Assembly (NCBI GenBank): GCA_945898055.1
Contig: CAMDGV010000028.1
Coordinates: 1-54,573 of the forward strand
Reading direction: 5' to 3'
Length of the DNA: 54,573 bases
DNA from: Akkermansia muciniphila
GTDB lineage: Bacteria > Verrucomicrobiota > Verrucomicrobiia > Limisphaerales > UBA9464
Below the pieces are notes generated by a model that searched no databases, was not told the DNA's origin, and saw only the letters and a program-made list of their open reading frames with translations. The first letter of the stretch is position 1, and each line of letters opens with the position of its first letter. A program made the translations under genes and the position numbers. Positions 34,305-42,872 of this stretch are shown piece by piece.

Positions 34305-34775
34305 ATGAATCTTGGTGATATTCTCTCGGATCGACAAATCGTTCCTGAACTTCGGGCGGCCAATCGTTGGTCGGCTATTGATGAACTAATTACCTGTTTA
34401 GTGGAATCAGGCAAGATCTTGCCTGAACACCGTGAATCGATTACCGCAGTGGTCAAAAAACGAGAGACCTCGATGAGCACAGGGATCGGCTTTGGCATTG
34501 GAATTCCTCATGCCTCGACTGATCTCATCAGTGAGGTGGTTGCGGCCTTTGGGCGATCCCGCGCTGGCGTTAACTTTGATTCACTCGATAATCAACCCGT
34601 CCATTTAGTCACCCTGTTTCTTGTCCCAGCCGGGCAGTTTCAGAGGCATCTGCATACACTGGCTGGCATTGCTAAAGTATTGCGACGCGACGATTTTCTA
34701 AAGTCGATGGAAGCCTCGGTCGATGCGGTATCGATGATGCAAATCATCCGCGAGTATTCTGCCACACTTCGTTGA
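34305..34775 (+). CDS. PTS EIIA (fructose/nitrogen-type) protein
   Basis: A 156-residue domain of the PtsN/EIIA-Fru family: the phosphorylatable His69 lies in GFGIGIPHASTDLI, with TGIGFG before it and HLHTLAGIAKVLR after. No EIIB, EIIC, HPr or EI gene is in the window and the protein has no other domain, so it may be a regulatory PtsN-like protein and not part of a sugar transporter. It lies 44 bases upstream of argS; the pair may be co-transcribed. Start ATG 34305 fits the family N-terminus (MNLGDILSDRQI). Confidence 0.88.
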   Translation: MNLGDILSDRQIVPELRAANRWSAIDELITCLVESGKILPEHRESITAVVKKRETSMSTGIGFGIGIPHASTDLISEVVAAFGRSRAGVNFDSLDNQPVHLVTLFLVPAGQFQRHLHTLAGIAKVLRRDDFLKSMEASVDAVSMMQIIREYSATLR

Positions 34776-34819
34776 TCTCCTTTTTCGGGTCGGTCCGCTG
34801 GCTATCCCAATCCAATCTC

Positions 34820-36577
34820 ATGTTTCATTCGGTTATTGAAGCCCGGTTACGCCTCGCCGTTGCCGCCATTGTTCCCACTGCTGATCTCACCGTGGTTCAG
34901 GTCCGACCGGCAACAGAATCTCGCTTTGGCGAATTTCAGAGTAATTCCCTGATGTCGGTGGCCAAATCGCTCGGGATAAATCCAAGGCAACTCGCGGCCG
35001 ATATCGTTGCTCGATTGGAGTTGGGAGATATCTGTGCCCCCGTGGAAATTGCAGGGCCTGGCTTCCTCAACTTTCGGCTCTTGCCCGCCGCCCTGGTGGG
35101 ATTGGTCACCGATGCGCTCGCTGGTCAGCATCTTTTCTTTGAACCTACCGCCCGTTCAAAATCAATCGTCATCGATTTCTCCTCTCCCAATGTCGCTAAA
35201 CCCATGCATGTTGGCCATATTCGGTCGACTGGAATTGGCGATGCTTTGCAGCGCCTTTGGCGTTTACTGGGTCACCGTGTGGTCACTGATAATCACATCG
35301 GCGATTGGGGAACTCAGTTTGGAAAGCTCTTGGTCGGTTGGAAGACCTTGTTGGATCGGGTTGCTTTGGAAGCCGACCCAATTGCGGAGATGGAGCGCCT
35401 TTATCGGGAGATCAATACTCGTTGCGATGCCGATCCACTCTGCCTCGAGGTGGCCCGCCGTGAACTCGTCCTTTTGCAAACAGGCGACCCTGAGAATTTG
35501 TCGATTTGGCGCGAGATGATTCGATTATCGCAGGTGCAGTTTGATACGATCTACGGCCGCTTAGGGGTAGGATTTGATGTGGTTCTTGGGGAGAGCTTTT
35601 ATAATCCAGAACTGGCGGGCGTAGTGGGTTCATTATTGAGTGCCGGGGTGGCGCGCGAGAGTGAAGGAGCGGTGGCAGTCTTCAGTGACGGCACGTTGGC
35701 CCCTAAAGAGGATCCTTTCCTCATTCATAAGGAGGGTGAGTGGGTAGATATTCCCGCTTTGATTCGTAAGAGTGACGGGGGGTTCAATTATATGACCACC
35801 GATTTAGCCACGCTGGTGCATCGGGTAAAAACTTGGAGGCCCGATGAAATTATCTACGTTGTCGATGATCGACAGTCAGCACATTTCAGATCCTTATTTT
35901 TGGTTTTTGAACGATGGCGGCCCGAGTCCGCCCATGGGGTGGTCTTGCGGCATATCGGATTTGGAAAAATCCTCGGTGACGATGGAAAACCGTTTAAGAC
36001 CCGTTCCGGTGATACCGTAAAATTAGGGGATCTTTTAGATGAAGCTGAGGAACGGACCTTAAAAGTAGTGGCTGAAAAGCGTCCGGATTTAAGTCTGTCG
36101 GAGCAGAAGGAGATTGCACGCGTGGTGGGGATTGGAGCGGTTAAGTGGCAAGATTTACTTCCCAATCGTCAGAGTGATTATGTGTTTTCTTGGGATAAGA
36201 TGCTTGCCTTGCAAGGGAACACCGCCCCGTATCTTCAGTATCAGTATACTCGGGCCTCGAAAGTAGTTCGTGACGCAGGTGACCGTGCCGCGGATCAAGG
36301 CGTGGTTTTGACTGAACCGGCCGAACTCGCATTGGTTCGGCATTTGATGAATTTTGGATTCACTCTCCAAGCGGCTGCTGAGGAGTGTCGTCCGAATTAT
36401 CTCTGCAACTATTTGTATGAACTCGCCAGTCACTTCAGTCGTTTTTATGAGGCTTGCCCAGTGCTGAAGGTGGCGGAACCGGCACGATCAAGTCGGATTG
36501 GTCTCTGCGAACTAGCTGCCCGCGTTCTAAAGCTTGGATTGAACACTCTCGGGATTGAAGTCACTGATCGGATGTAA
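34820..36577 (+). CDS. argS: Arginyl-tRNA synthetase
   Basis: ArgS charges tRNA-Arg. The 585-residue product has the N-terminal Add1 domain (EIAGPGFLNFRL), the class I signature variant KPMHVGHIRSTGIGDAL with the HIGH-like HVGH near residue 129, YMTTDLATLVHR, and the anticodon-binding C-terminal domain ending LKLGLNTLGIEVTDRM. Length is typical. The ORF reaches back to a TTG at 34772 (overlapping the PTS gene), but the ATG at 34820 begins the conserved region. The stop is immediately followed by a pseudogene at 36578. Confidence 0.97.
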   Translation: MFHSVIEARLRLAVAAIVPTADLTVVQVRPATESRFGEFQSNSLMSVAKSLGINPRQLAADIVARLELGDICAPVEIAGPGFLNFRLLPAALVGLVTDALAGQHLFFEPTARSKSIVIDFSSPNVAKPMHVGHIRSTGIGDALQRLWRLLGHRVVTDNHIGDWGTQFGKLLVGWKTLLDRVALEADPIAEMERLYREINTRCDADPLCLEVARRELVLLQTGDPENLSIWREMIRLSQVQFDTIYGRLGVGFDVVLGESFYNPELAGVVGSLLSAGVARESEGAVAVFSDGTLAPKEDPFLIHKEGEWVDIPALIRKSDGGFNYMTTDLATLVHRVKTWRPDEIIYVVDDRQSAHFRSLFLVFERWRPESAHGVVLRHIGFGKILGDDGKPFKTRSGDTVKLGDLLDEAEERTLKVVAEKRPDLSLSEQKEIARVVGIGAVKWQDLLPNRQSDYVFSWDKMLALQGNTAPYLQYQYTRASKVVRDAGDRAADQGVVLTEPAELALVRHLMNFGFTLQAAAEECRPNYLCNYLYELASHFSRFYEACPVLKVAEPARSSRIGLCELAARVLKLGLNTLGIEVTDRM

Positions 36578-37510
36578 ATAGATACTTCCAGGAGGCCGGG
36601 AAAAAGCCGCTCCTTGGGTTTCATTCCCGTCGGTTGGTATCCCATCTCGGTGCGGGTCACTCCTGATGGAAAACATTTACTGGTGGCCAACGGCATGGGA
36701 CTTATTTCGCACGCGAACCGGATTGGATCACAGCCCGGACGAGAGCCCCCTCCGACTGTCCGCGACTACCTAGGGGGTCTGTTTCAAAGTACCTAAAGTA
36801 TCATCCCCTTGCCCAAGAAGGGAGAACCGTTCGATGAGAAGATGCACGAGTGGACGGCACGCGCCTTTAAGTGCAGCCCACCGTTTGCGCTGGATCCGGT
36901 GGCCAAACGGGGACGGGAACATCCGATCCCGAGTCGGGTGGGCGGAAAGAGCCCGATTCGTTCTATGATCTATGTTATTAAGGAAAATCGCACTTACGAC
37001 CAAGTGCTTGGTGATATGCCAGAGGGCAACGGGGATCTCTCTTTATGTCTTTGCGATGCAACCGTCACTCCGAACCATCATGCGTTGGCTCGCGAGTTTG
37101 TTTTACTCGATCATTTTTACGTCGAGAGCGAAGTGAGTGCCGACGGCCATGAATGGAGTATGGGAGGTTATGCGACCGACTTTGTGGGAAAGTCTTGGCC
37201 GCTAAGTTATGGGCACAATAGTAAGGGCAAATTTCCGTATCCGAGCGAAGGTAATCTCCCGGTCGCCTTTCCTGCGAATGGGTCTTTGTGGGATCGCGCA
37301 AGGCAAGCCGGGGTCAGTTATGGAAATTATGGTGAGTTTTGTGTTTTGGGACCGATCAAAGACGGACCCGCGGTCACTCGTATTCCTTCCTTAGAAGGTC
37401 ATTTTGACCCCTGGTTTCGGCCGTGGAATATGGATTATCTTAACGTTAAGTGCGCTGCACACTTTTCCGAAGAGTTAAAGCGCTTTGAGAAGGCGATGGA
37501 TTTTGCTTAG
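36578..37510 (+). pseudogene. Truncated YncE/alkaline-phosphatase-family phosphoesterase remnant
   Basis: Directly after argS the sequence encodes the middle of a beta-propeller plus phosphoesterase protein of a type frequent in Planctomycetes and Verrucomicrobia. Visible are the propeller end GFIPVGWYPISVRVTPDGKHLLVANG, then LGGLFQST, SIIPLPKKG, and the phosphoesterase part MIYVIKENRTYDQVLGDMPEGNGD, LDHFYVESEVSADGHEWSMGGYATDF. A TAA at 36794-36796 breaks the frame in place (same frame on both sides), the N-terminal propeller and a start are missing, and the C-terminal catalytic half ends at a TAG at 37508 after KRFEKAMDF. With both ends lost and an internal stop, the gene is dead. Confidence 0.85.
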
Positions 37511-37657
37511 GAGGAGGCTGTGGACGATCTGCTATTGAAGGAGGTCATTTGACGTTCGGTGAAGGGACGAGAGTCACCAATGCCTAGCCCGAAGCGAGCG
37601 GCCTTGGTGCATGGGACTGACGACGGTGCTTAGTTCCTTTCGACTTTAAGATCTTTC

Positions 37658-37891
37658 TCAGGGGGGTGGCTGGCAGGCTTGTAGGACTGGGCGGGAGTTG
37701 AGGATCCGTCGCAGGGCTTGGCTTGGGAGGCGATGGTAGAGTTCGACGAAGTGCGTCACGGGTTGACTTGGCTCGAAGGGGATCAGGGCCAAGCGGACGT
37801 TACGGGTGAGCGCCAGATTGAGCGCAGCGGCGGGTTTGCGATGGCGGTGCCGATCTTGCTGCCAAGGGCCGGTGTCGCGTTTGCCGCGCAA
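37658..37891 (-). pseudogene. Possible transposase C-terminal remnant (ISAs1-like)
   Basis: On the minus strand a 77-codon frame gives QDRHRHRKPAAALNLALTRN and, further on, FVELYHRLPSQALRRIL. This resembles the end of ISAs1-type transposases (EDxxRxRxGxAAxxLAxLRN, then a Y-x-x-R-P-x-x-AL block). No catalytic DDE residues, start or inverted repeats are present. Similarity is short, so this is a weak call. The 147 bases between 37511 and 37657 hold nothing recognisable; the whole 36.6-37.9 kb stretch looks like gene decay. Confidence 0.35.
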
Positions 37892-37975
37892 GAGGGTTCT
37901 TGCGATAAGTCAAAGCTTGAGTAGTTTTGGAAGATTCGATTGGTAGTAAAGGTCAGGAATGCGGACGGTTGCGAC

Positions 37976-38350
37976 GTGAAGTTGAGGCTTTTTAAGGAAT
38001 CGATTCGTATCCGAGTTCGTCGATCGGATTTAGAGGAACTGTTATCGACAGGGTTGAGTGTGCAGGCGGTACAAAGTGGGGCGCTGATGAGTCAACGTAT
38101 CGAGTACGGGATTGGAGTGTCGGAGACCGAGGAGTGGTCAGTTGACGGTTCAATGGGAGGAGTGATTATTCGGATACCTGTTCTTAAAGTTCGGCAGTGG
38201 GCGGAATCGGATCAAGTGGGATTGAATTACCTGACAGGATGGGGAGTGAGAATTCTGATCGAGAAAGATTTCTCGTGTCTGGAAACCCGAAATGGAGAGA
38301 GCGATGAGGGAACCTTTCCGCGTCCGGAACCGTCGCAGACAAAGGGGTAG
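37976..38350 (+). CDS. DUF7009-like small protein
   Basis: A 124-residue protein opening VKLRLFKESIRIRVRRSDLEEL, followed by repeated beta-strand-like stretches and ending VRILIEKDFSCLETRNGESDE. The layout (MKIRI-x-NSIRLR at the start, VEKDFxCL near the end) matches a family of short uncharacterised proteins in Bacteroidota and Verrucomicrobiota that I recall as DUF7009. No catalytic motif is apparent. The GTG at 37976 is chosen over the longer frame from 37940 because the family begins with this block. It is convergent with lgt, only three bases between stops. The function is unknown. Confidence 0.7.
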   Translation: MKLRLFKESIRIRVRRSDLEELLSTGLSVQAVQSGALMSQRIEYGIGVSETEEWSVDGSMGGVIIRIPVLKVRQWAESDQVGLNYLTGWGVRILIEKDFSCLETRNGESDEGTFPRPEPSQTKG

Positions 38351-38353
38351 GCT

Positions 38354-39163
38354 TTAACGAGAGGGAGAATTGGACAGAGCCACAGCGGGTGATGCCGCGA
38401 GTCGAACTCGAACAAACCAAAGGGTGATTCCGGCGACGAAGATGAAAGCGCTGGTGGACTGTCCCGGAGTGAAGACCCCGGACGCGGGAGCGCTTTGGAC
38501 TGCATAATCTCCCCGAAAGAATTCACTGACGGTCCGCACCATTGCATAGATCATTAAGTAAAGGGCGAAGATTTGCCCTTCGAAGAAGCGTTGCCGCGCA
38601 TGACAGAAGACGAGCACGCCGCAAAGGATCAGGTTGAAGGCCGCCTCATAAAGTTGAGCGGGATGGATTGGAAGACCTGCAGACGCATGATCTGAGGGCA
38701 AGTGAATAGCCCAAGGGAGGTCACAGGTGCGACCATAGCAGCATCCGTTTAGTAGGCAGGCGAGGCGTCCGAAGACATGGCCGAGAGCGGCGCCAGGGGC
38801 GAGGCAATCGATTGTTTTCCATAGAGGCAATTTTTTGAGGTGTATCCCGATCAACCCAGCGAGAGTGGCGCCGATGAGCCCCCCGTAAAAGACGAGCCCA
38901 CCGCGCCAAATGGCGATGGCTTCTAGAAGAGGTTTCCCCGCGAAATCACGGTCCCAGTAGCTAATGACATAGAGAATGCGAGCTCCGATAAGGCCGCCTA
39001 CGAGGAGCCAAGGGAAGACAAGATCATGAATAGATCGAGGGATGAGACCGACCGTGCCGGCTCTGCGACTGGCAATCCAAGTGCCGGCGATGAATCCGAG
39101 AGCGACCAACAACCCGAACGAATGAAGTTGGAAGCTCCCAATTTCGAAGAGGATGGGCTTCAT
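38354..39163 (-). CDS. lgt: Prolipoprotein diacylglyceryl transferase
   Basis: Lgt adds diacylglycerol to the lipobox cysteine of prolipoproteins in the inner membrane. The 269-residue protein has seven or so hydrophobic segments and the family motifs GGLVFYGGLIGATLAG and FGRLACLLNGCCYGRTCDLPW (the catalytic signature region), then HPAQLYEA. Length is usual. It ends the envelope gene cluster on the minus strand, starting 12 bases after the PQQ-type propeller gene's stop, so it is probably co-transcribed with the LptE-like lipoprotein it would modify. Confidence 0.95.
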   Translation of the reverse strand: MKPILFEIGSFQLHSFGLLVALGFIAGTWIASRRAGTVGLIPRSIHDLVFPWLLVGGLIGARILYVISYWDRDFAGKPLLEAIAIWRGGLVFYGGLIGATLAGLIGIHLKKLPLWKTIDCLAPGAALGHVFGRLACLLNGCCYGRTCDLPWAIHLPSDHASAGLPIHPAQLYEAAFNLILCGVLVFCHARQRFFEGQIFALYLMIYAMVRTVSEFFRGDYAVQSAPASGVFTPGQSTSAFIFVAGITLWFVRVRLAASPAVALSNSPSR

Positions 39164-39175
39164 AGGAGCGCTGTT

Positions 39176-40447
39176 TTAGCGAGCGGGTGAAGTCAGAGGC
39201 CAAGCGGCTAGCTCGCGGGTATCACGAGTAATTAAGACCCCATTGGCATAGGCGGGGTGGCTGAAGGTTTTGCCGCAGGCTTGGAACCGACCGAGTTCGA
39301 AATATTTCTCTGGCGAAGCGTTTAAGAGGATGACTTCACCAGCGTCGGTGAGGATGAGAAGGCGGGTTCCTGAGGCGATCACTGAGGCGTATTGATCAAA
39401 GCCGGGTTGGCGCCACGTGACTTTGCCGGTAGCAGTTTCGATGCAGACGAAGTCCCGAGTGGGACCGTGGCCGTAGAGGTGTCCTGCGAGAAGAACAGGC
39501 GTGGATAGATTAATTTTCAGATCACGATTGATCCACAACTCACTGACTTCGATTCCCGCCGGAGTGGGATTGATTCTGAGGCGTCGCATTCCTGTAGTAA
39601 AGCTAGCGAAAGTGACTGTGTCGCCGTCGAGAATTGGGGTGAGGACATTGCGATTGGCGCCGGTTTTGAAGGGGACTCTCCAGAGCAAGGCCCCGTCGGC
39701 GACATCTAATCCAAGGAGGCCTTCACAGGTGACGGCAATGGCCTGATCGCGGCCCCCCAGTTTGCCCGCGATTGCGGAGGCGTAGGAGGTGAGGTCATTC
39801 TGAGATTTCCAAAGATATTTCCCCGTTTTGGCATTAAAAGCGACGAAGGCGGCGCCCTGAGCGGAGCCGACCTGCACAATAATTTGGTCACCATGCAGGA
39901 CAGGGGACCCGGAGTTACCCCGCCGACTAGCGGCACCAGGGCCGCCACTTTTATCTTTCACCCAAGTCATACCGTAGTCACCGAAATGAAAACCCCAGAG
40001 CCGGGTGCCGTCGGTCATTGAGAGGCAGGCGAATTCTCCATAGCAGCTTTGAACGAAGATTCGGTCGGTATCAACGAGAGGAGTGCAGCGGGGACCTGCT
40101 TCAAATTCGTCGGCGTAAAGTTCCGCAAACGGTTGTTTCCAAAGTTCATTTCCAGTAGTGGAGTTGAGACAATGGACCGTCTCGCGACCGCCCGCATCAT
40201 CAAGATAAATAACCCGATTTCCCGACTGAACAGGGCTTGAGTAGCCGTGTCCGATATTTTTACGCCAGCGTGGTTGAAGGCCGGAGGGGATGGAGTTAGG
40301 CAGGGGATCGGGAGAGAGTCCATCCCGTTGGAGACCGCGCCATCCAGGCCAATCGGCTGCAGTCGAACGAAGGAGACCGGTGACTAAAAAGAGGAGGAAG
40401 TAGCCAGGAATTCGGCACCAGCGGGTCGATCGGTTCGAAAGATTCAT
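39176..40447 (-). CDS. Secreted PQQ-type (BamB-like) beta-propeller
   Basis: The 423-residue product has a signal peptide (RIPGYFLLFLVTGLLRSTAA) and begins with DWPGWRGLQRDG, the start seen in PVC-group PQQ-like repeat proteins. Repeats of the pattern GxxxWxxxxG are seen, for example CLNSTTGNELWKQPF, FNAKTGKYLWKSQND, LDVADGALLWRVPF and IETATGKVTWRQPG, consistent with a seven- or eight-bladed propeller. Active-site residues of true PQQ dehydrogenases are not evident. BamB is a protein of this fold and similar length; the BamD-like and LptE-like neighbours make an envelope-assembly scaffold plausible, but there is no lipobox. The frame extends to 40471; the ATG at 40445-40447 is preferred. Confidence 0.85.
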   Translation of the reverse strand: MNLSNRSTRWCRIPGYFLLFLVTGLLRSTAADWPGWRGLQRDGLSPDPLPNSIPSGLQPRWRKNIGHGYSSPVQSGNRVIYLDDAGGRETVHCLNSTTGNELWKQPFAELYADEFEAGPRCTPLVDTDRIFVQSCYGEFACLSMTDGTRLWGFHFGDYGMTWVKDKSGGPGAASRRGNSGSPVLHGDQIIVQVGSAQGAAFVAFNAKTGKYLWKSQNDLTSYASAIAGKLGGRDQAIAVTCEGLLGLDVADGALLWRVPFKTGANRNVLTPILDGDTVTFASFTTGMRRLRINPTPAGIEVSELWINRDLKINLSTPVLLAGHLYGHGPTRDFVCIETATGKVTWRQPGFDQYASVIASGTRLLILTDAGEVILLNASPEKYFELGRFQACGKTFSHPAYANGVLITRDTRELAAWPLTSPAR

Positions 40448-40464
40448 GGCAGGAGGGTTGAGAC

Positions 40465-41022
40465 TTACCAAGACCCCTCGGAGAGAAGGGAAATAATATT
40501 ACGAGCCAGATTCTCGGCGAGCAGTGGACTTGATTGACGTTCGGCAGAACTGAGATCTGGACTGCTGCGAATCGTGGTCCGGCCCGTGACCTCTCGATCG
40601 AGCAGGGTCTTGCCTGATCCTCGTTCGATAGCAGTGACGTGAGCAGTCAGGACGATGTCATAATCCCGAGTAGCGATAATGTCGTTACGCTGAAAAGTCA
40701 GAGGATTACGAACAAATTTGCGAAGAGCGGTAGTAATGACGATGTCGGCGTCGTCTCGACTGGCGAGGCGAAAAGTGCCGTCGGTATTCACTTGGGCGCG
40801 CAGAGCTTGGTTGACGGTATCGCCGAGGCGAGGTTCATCGGTGCCATTAGAAACGGGGGCAATTTGAATCGTGCGAGCGCCAGGGTAGGTGCCATTGGTG
40901 GGGCCTAGCGAATATCCAGTGCAACCGGCTAACCACACCGTTACGATCAGGAACCAGCCGAGTCGCAGTGGCGGGCGCCGATGCGGCAGAGAGATCGAAG
41001 AGAAGTAATTGATGGAAGTCAC
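40465..41022 (-). CDS. LptE-like outer-membrane lipoprotein
   Basis: A 185-residue lipoprotein with a signal peptide (LGWFLIVTVWLAGC) and lipobox LAGC, followed by TGYSLGPTNG. The rest (ARTIQIAPVSNGTDEPRLGDTVNQALRAQVNTDG... DADIVITTALRKFVRNPLTFQRNDIIATRDYDI) follows the pattern of LptE, the lipopolysaccharide-transport lipoprotein that plugs LptD. The start is a GTG at 41020-41022 overlapping the preceding stop (GTGA), so it is coupled to the TPR gene. LptE function is inferred from pattern and context; sequence identity in this family is low. Confidence 0.75.
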   Translation of the reverse strand: MTSINYFSSISLPHRRPPLRLGWFLIVTVWLAGCTGYSLGPTNGTYPGARTIQIAPVSNGTDEPRLGDTVNQALRAQVNTDGTFRLASRDDADIVITTALRKFVRNPLTFQRNDIIATRDYDIVLTAHVTAIERGSGKTLLDREVTGRTTIRSSPDLSSAERQSSPLLAENLARNIISLLSEGSW

Positions 41023-42131
41023 TTTTTCACCCCTTGAACCTTTTGCTCGGTTGGCGGCGTAGAGGCTTTTCTTTCTTGCGCCTGAAATTGGATTTCATTT
41101 GTTCTCCATTGGCGGACTTGGCGCTCAGCGAGGGGTTTGAGTTTTTCGATTTGTTCCCGCGCTTCAGCGGCATACTTGGATTCGGGGCTTCGAACTAAGA
41201 CCTCGTTATAATAGGTCAGTGCCGCTTTGTATTGGCGATATTTGTGATAGAATTGGGCGGTTTCGAGCGCTCCCCGCGCTTGCTCGACCTTGAGAGAGGT
41301 GACGATGGCCGTGGTTTCAGTGGTCCGTTTGTCGTCGGGGTAAAGTGCTTTAAAGTCATTAAAGTAGGTGATGGCATTCCCGGCGATTGATTGGTCGTAC
41401 TCAGCGCGTTTGGCTTGTCGATTCCAAGCGATACCCGCAGCATAAAGGGCGTCGGCGGAGATTTGTGGACGGTCAAAATAGCGATCGGCCGCCTTTTGAT
41501 AGGCTTTGACAGCATTGGCGTAGTCCTTTTGTTTTTCGCGTGCCGCTCCGATGTTCATCAAAGCCTTGGGTCCTATATCGGTATAAGGCCCGTTGCGATT
41601 GACCTGATCGTAAAGTTTCGAGGTTTTTTCCATAGAGGGAAAGAACGGGATATATCCCCAAAGTTTGAACCATTGCCCACCGAGGAAGCGGTTGGCGATT
41701 TCGAACTGGCGCTGTTGAATTTCTGAATGGTTGGCCAGTTTGGGGTACAGTGTTAAGGCTCGATTATATTCTTTGAAGGCGCGTTCATCCATTCGGCGAG
41801 CTTCATAACAGCGACCCACTAAATACTGGGCACGGCCGGCGTAGTCCGAAAGGGGCCAAACTTTGACGGTGCGGCGTGCAGCCTTCAGTGCGAGTCGGTA
41901 TTCTCCTTTGTCGAAGGCTTCTTGAGCCACACTCACTTGATCTTTGGCGCGCTTACGCTGCCAAGTACCGCCACCGCCAACCGGCTCATACGACCAGCCT
42001 TCGCCAGGTCGATAGATCAGCGGTGCCGGACAAGTCCGGGCGAAGAAGAACAGGCCCACTAGGGCAACTAGAAGTCGAAGAGGCACTCGGCTCACAAGGG
42101 GAGAGGCTACGGGAGAGATTGCGCGGGTCAA
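41019..42131 (-). CDS. BamD-like secreted TPR protein
   Basis: The ~370-residue product has a signal peptide (LRLLVALVGLFFFARTCPAP) but no clear lipobox, then tetratricopeptide repeats: AQEAFDKGEYRLALKAARRTVKVWP, AQYLVGRCYEARRMDERAFKEYNRALTLYP, IGAAREKQKDYANAVKAYQKAADRY and AQFYHKYRQYKAALTYYNEVLVRSP. The YxxAAxxFxxxxxxYPxS spacing resembles BamD/YfiO, which helps insert outer-membrane proteins; BamD is usually shorter (~240). A lysine-rich tail ends the protein. The start is uncertain: TTG at 42131 or GTG at 42095, neither with a Shine-Dalgarno sequence. It is the first gene of a cluster with the LptE-like, propeller and lgt genes. Confidence 0.75.
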   Translation of the reverse strand: MTRAISPVASPLVSRVPLRLLVALVGLFFFARTCPAPLIYRPGEGWSYEPVGGGGTWQRKRAKDQVSVAQEAFDKGEYRLALKAARRTVKVWPLSDYAGRAQYLVGRCYEARRMDERAFKEYNRALTLYPKLANHSEIQQRQFEIANRFLGGQWFKLWGYIPFFPSMEKTSKLYDQVNRNGPYTDIGPKALMNIGAAREKQKDYANAVKAYQKAADRYFDRPQISADALYAAGIAWNRQAKRAEYDQSIAGNAITYFNDFKALYPDDKRTTETTAIVTSLKVEQARGALETAQFYHKYRQYKAALTYYNEVLVRSPESKYAAEAREQIEKLKPLAERQVRQWRTNEIQFQAQERKASTPPTEQKVQGVKK

Positions 42132-42291
42132 TGTTAGGAATAGATTGGTTTTCAGTTTGAACCAGTGAGTTGGTTAGACTTTAGGTTAAATAATTTATCT
42201 TCTGAGGTGAGTAGCCAGCGAGAGTTGGTGGGGGAAACCAGGGAACACCATTGTCTGAGAACAGACTTTGTGGCAGTTTTTTCCCGACATT

Positions 42292-42867
42292 ATGCCGGTC
42301 TCGCACTCTAAGAATCATCGAAGCCTTAAAGGACGTTTGCTCCTTGATGCCGGTGGCCTAGCGGGTTCTTTTTTTCATAAATCAGTCGTACTGGTGTGCT
42401 CTCACACAACAGAAGGCGCCTTTGGTCTGGTCCTGACCCGTTCGATTGGGAGCAAAATTGCAGGGGTATTATCGGAAATGTTGCCAGAGCGTTTGGATGA
42501 GGAATTCGTTTATGCCGGAGGGCCCGTTCAGCCTGGGGCCTTAAGTTATCTCTATAGTCATCCTAGGCTTACCAAGGGGACGGTGCTTCCACGGGTTTCT
42601 TTGGGGCTTGAGTTAGGTGGGTTGATTGATTTGGGCTTGCACCCTTTTCCGGGAATGCGTTTGCGTATTTTTGCTGGATACGCTGGATGGTCGCCTGGCC
42701 AGTTGGATGAGGAAATCCGTCGTGAATCATGGTTAATTCGTAAGAGCACCCCGGATCTCATTTTTTATCGGCAACCTGAGACTCTTTGGTCGTATTTGTT
42801 AAAGCAAAGTCCTCTTTGGACCGAACGTTTACTGGCTGAGAGACCTGATGATTCCTCGGTTAATTGA
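42292..42867 (+). CDS. YqgE/AlgH-family protein
   Basis: The 191-residue product matches the UPF0301 family: RSLKGRLLLDAGGLAGSFFHKSVVLVCSHTTEGAFGLVLTRSI is the conserved N-terminal core, VYAGGPVQPGALSYLYSHP the mid-block and FAGYAGWSPGQLDEEI the C-terminal signature GYAGWxxGQL. Molecular function is not established for the family. The ATG at 42292 is preferred over an in-frame GTG at 42268. It ends five bases before the nucleosidase ATG, so the two are probably co-transcribed. Confidence 0.92.
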   Translation: MPVSHSKNHRSLKGRLLLDAGGLAGSFFHKSVVLVCSHTTEGAFGLVLTRSIGSKIAGVLSEMLPERLDEEFVYAGGPVQPGALSYLYSHPRLTKGTVLPRVSLGLELGGLIDLGLHPFPGMRLRIFAGYAGWSPGQLDEEIRRESWLIRKSTPDLIFYRQPETLWSYLLKQSPLWTERLLAERPDDSSVN

Positions 42868-42872
42868 GGCAC

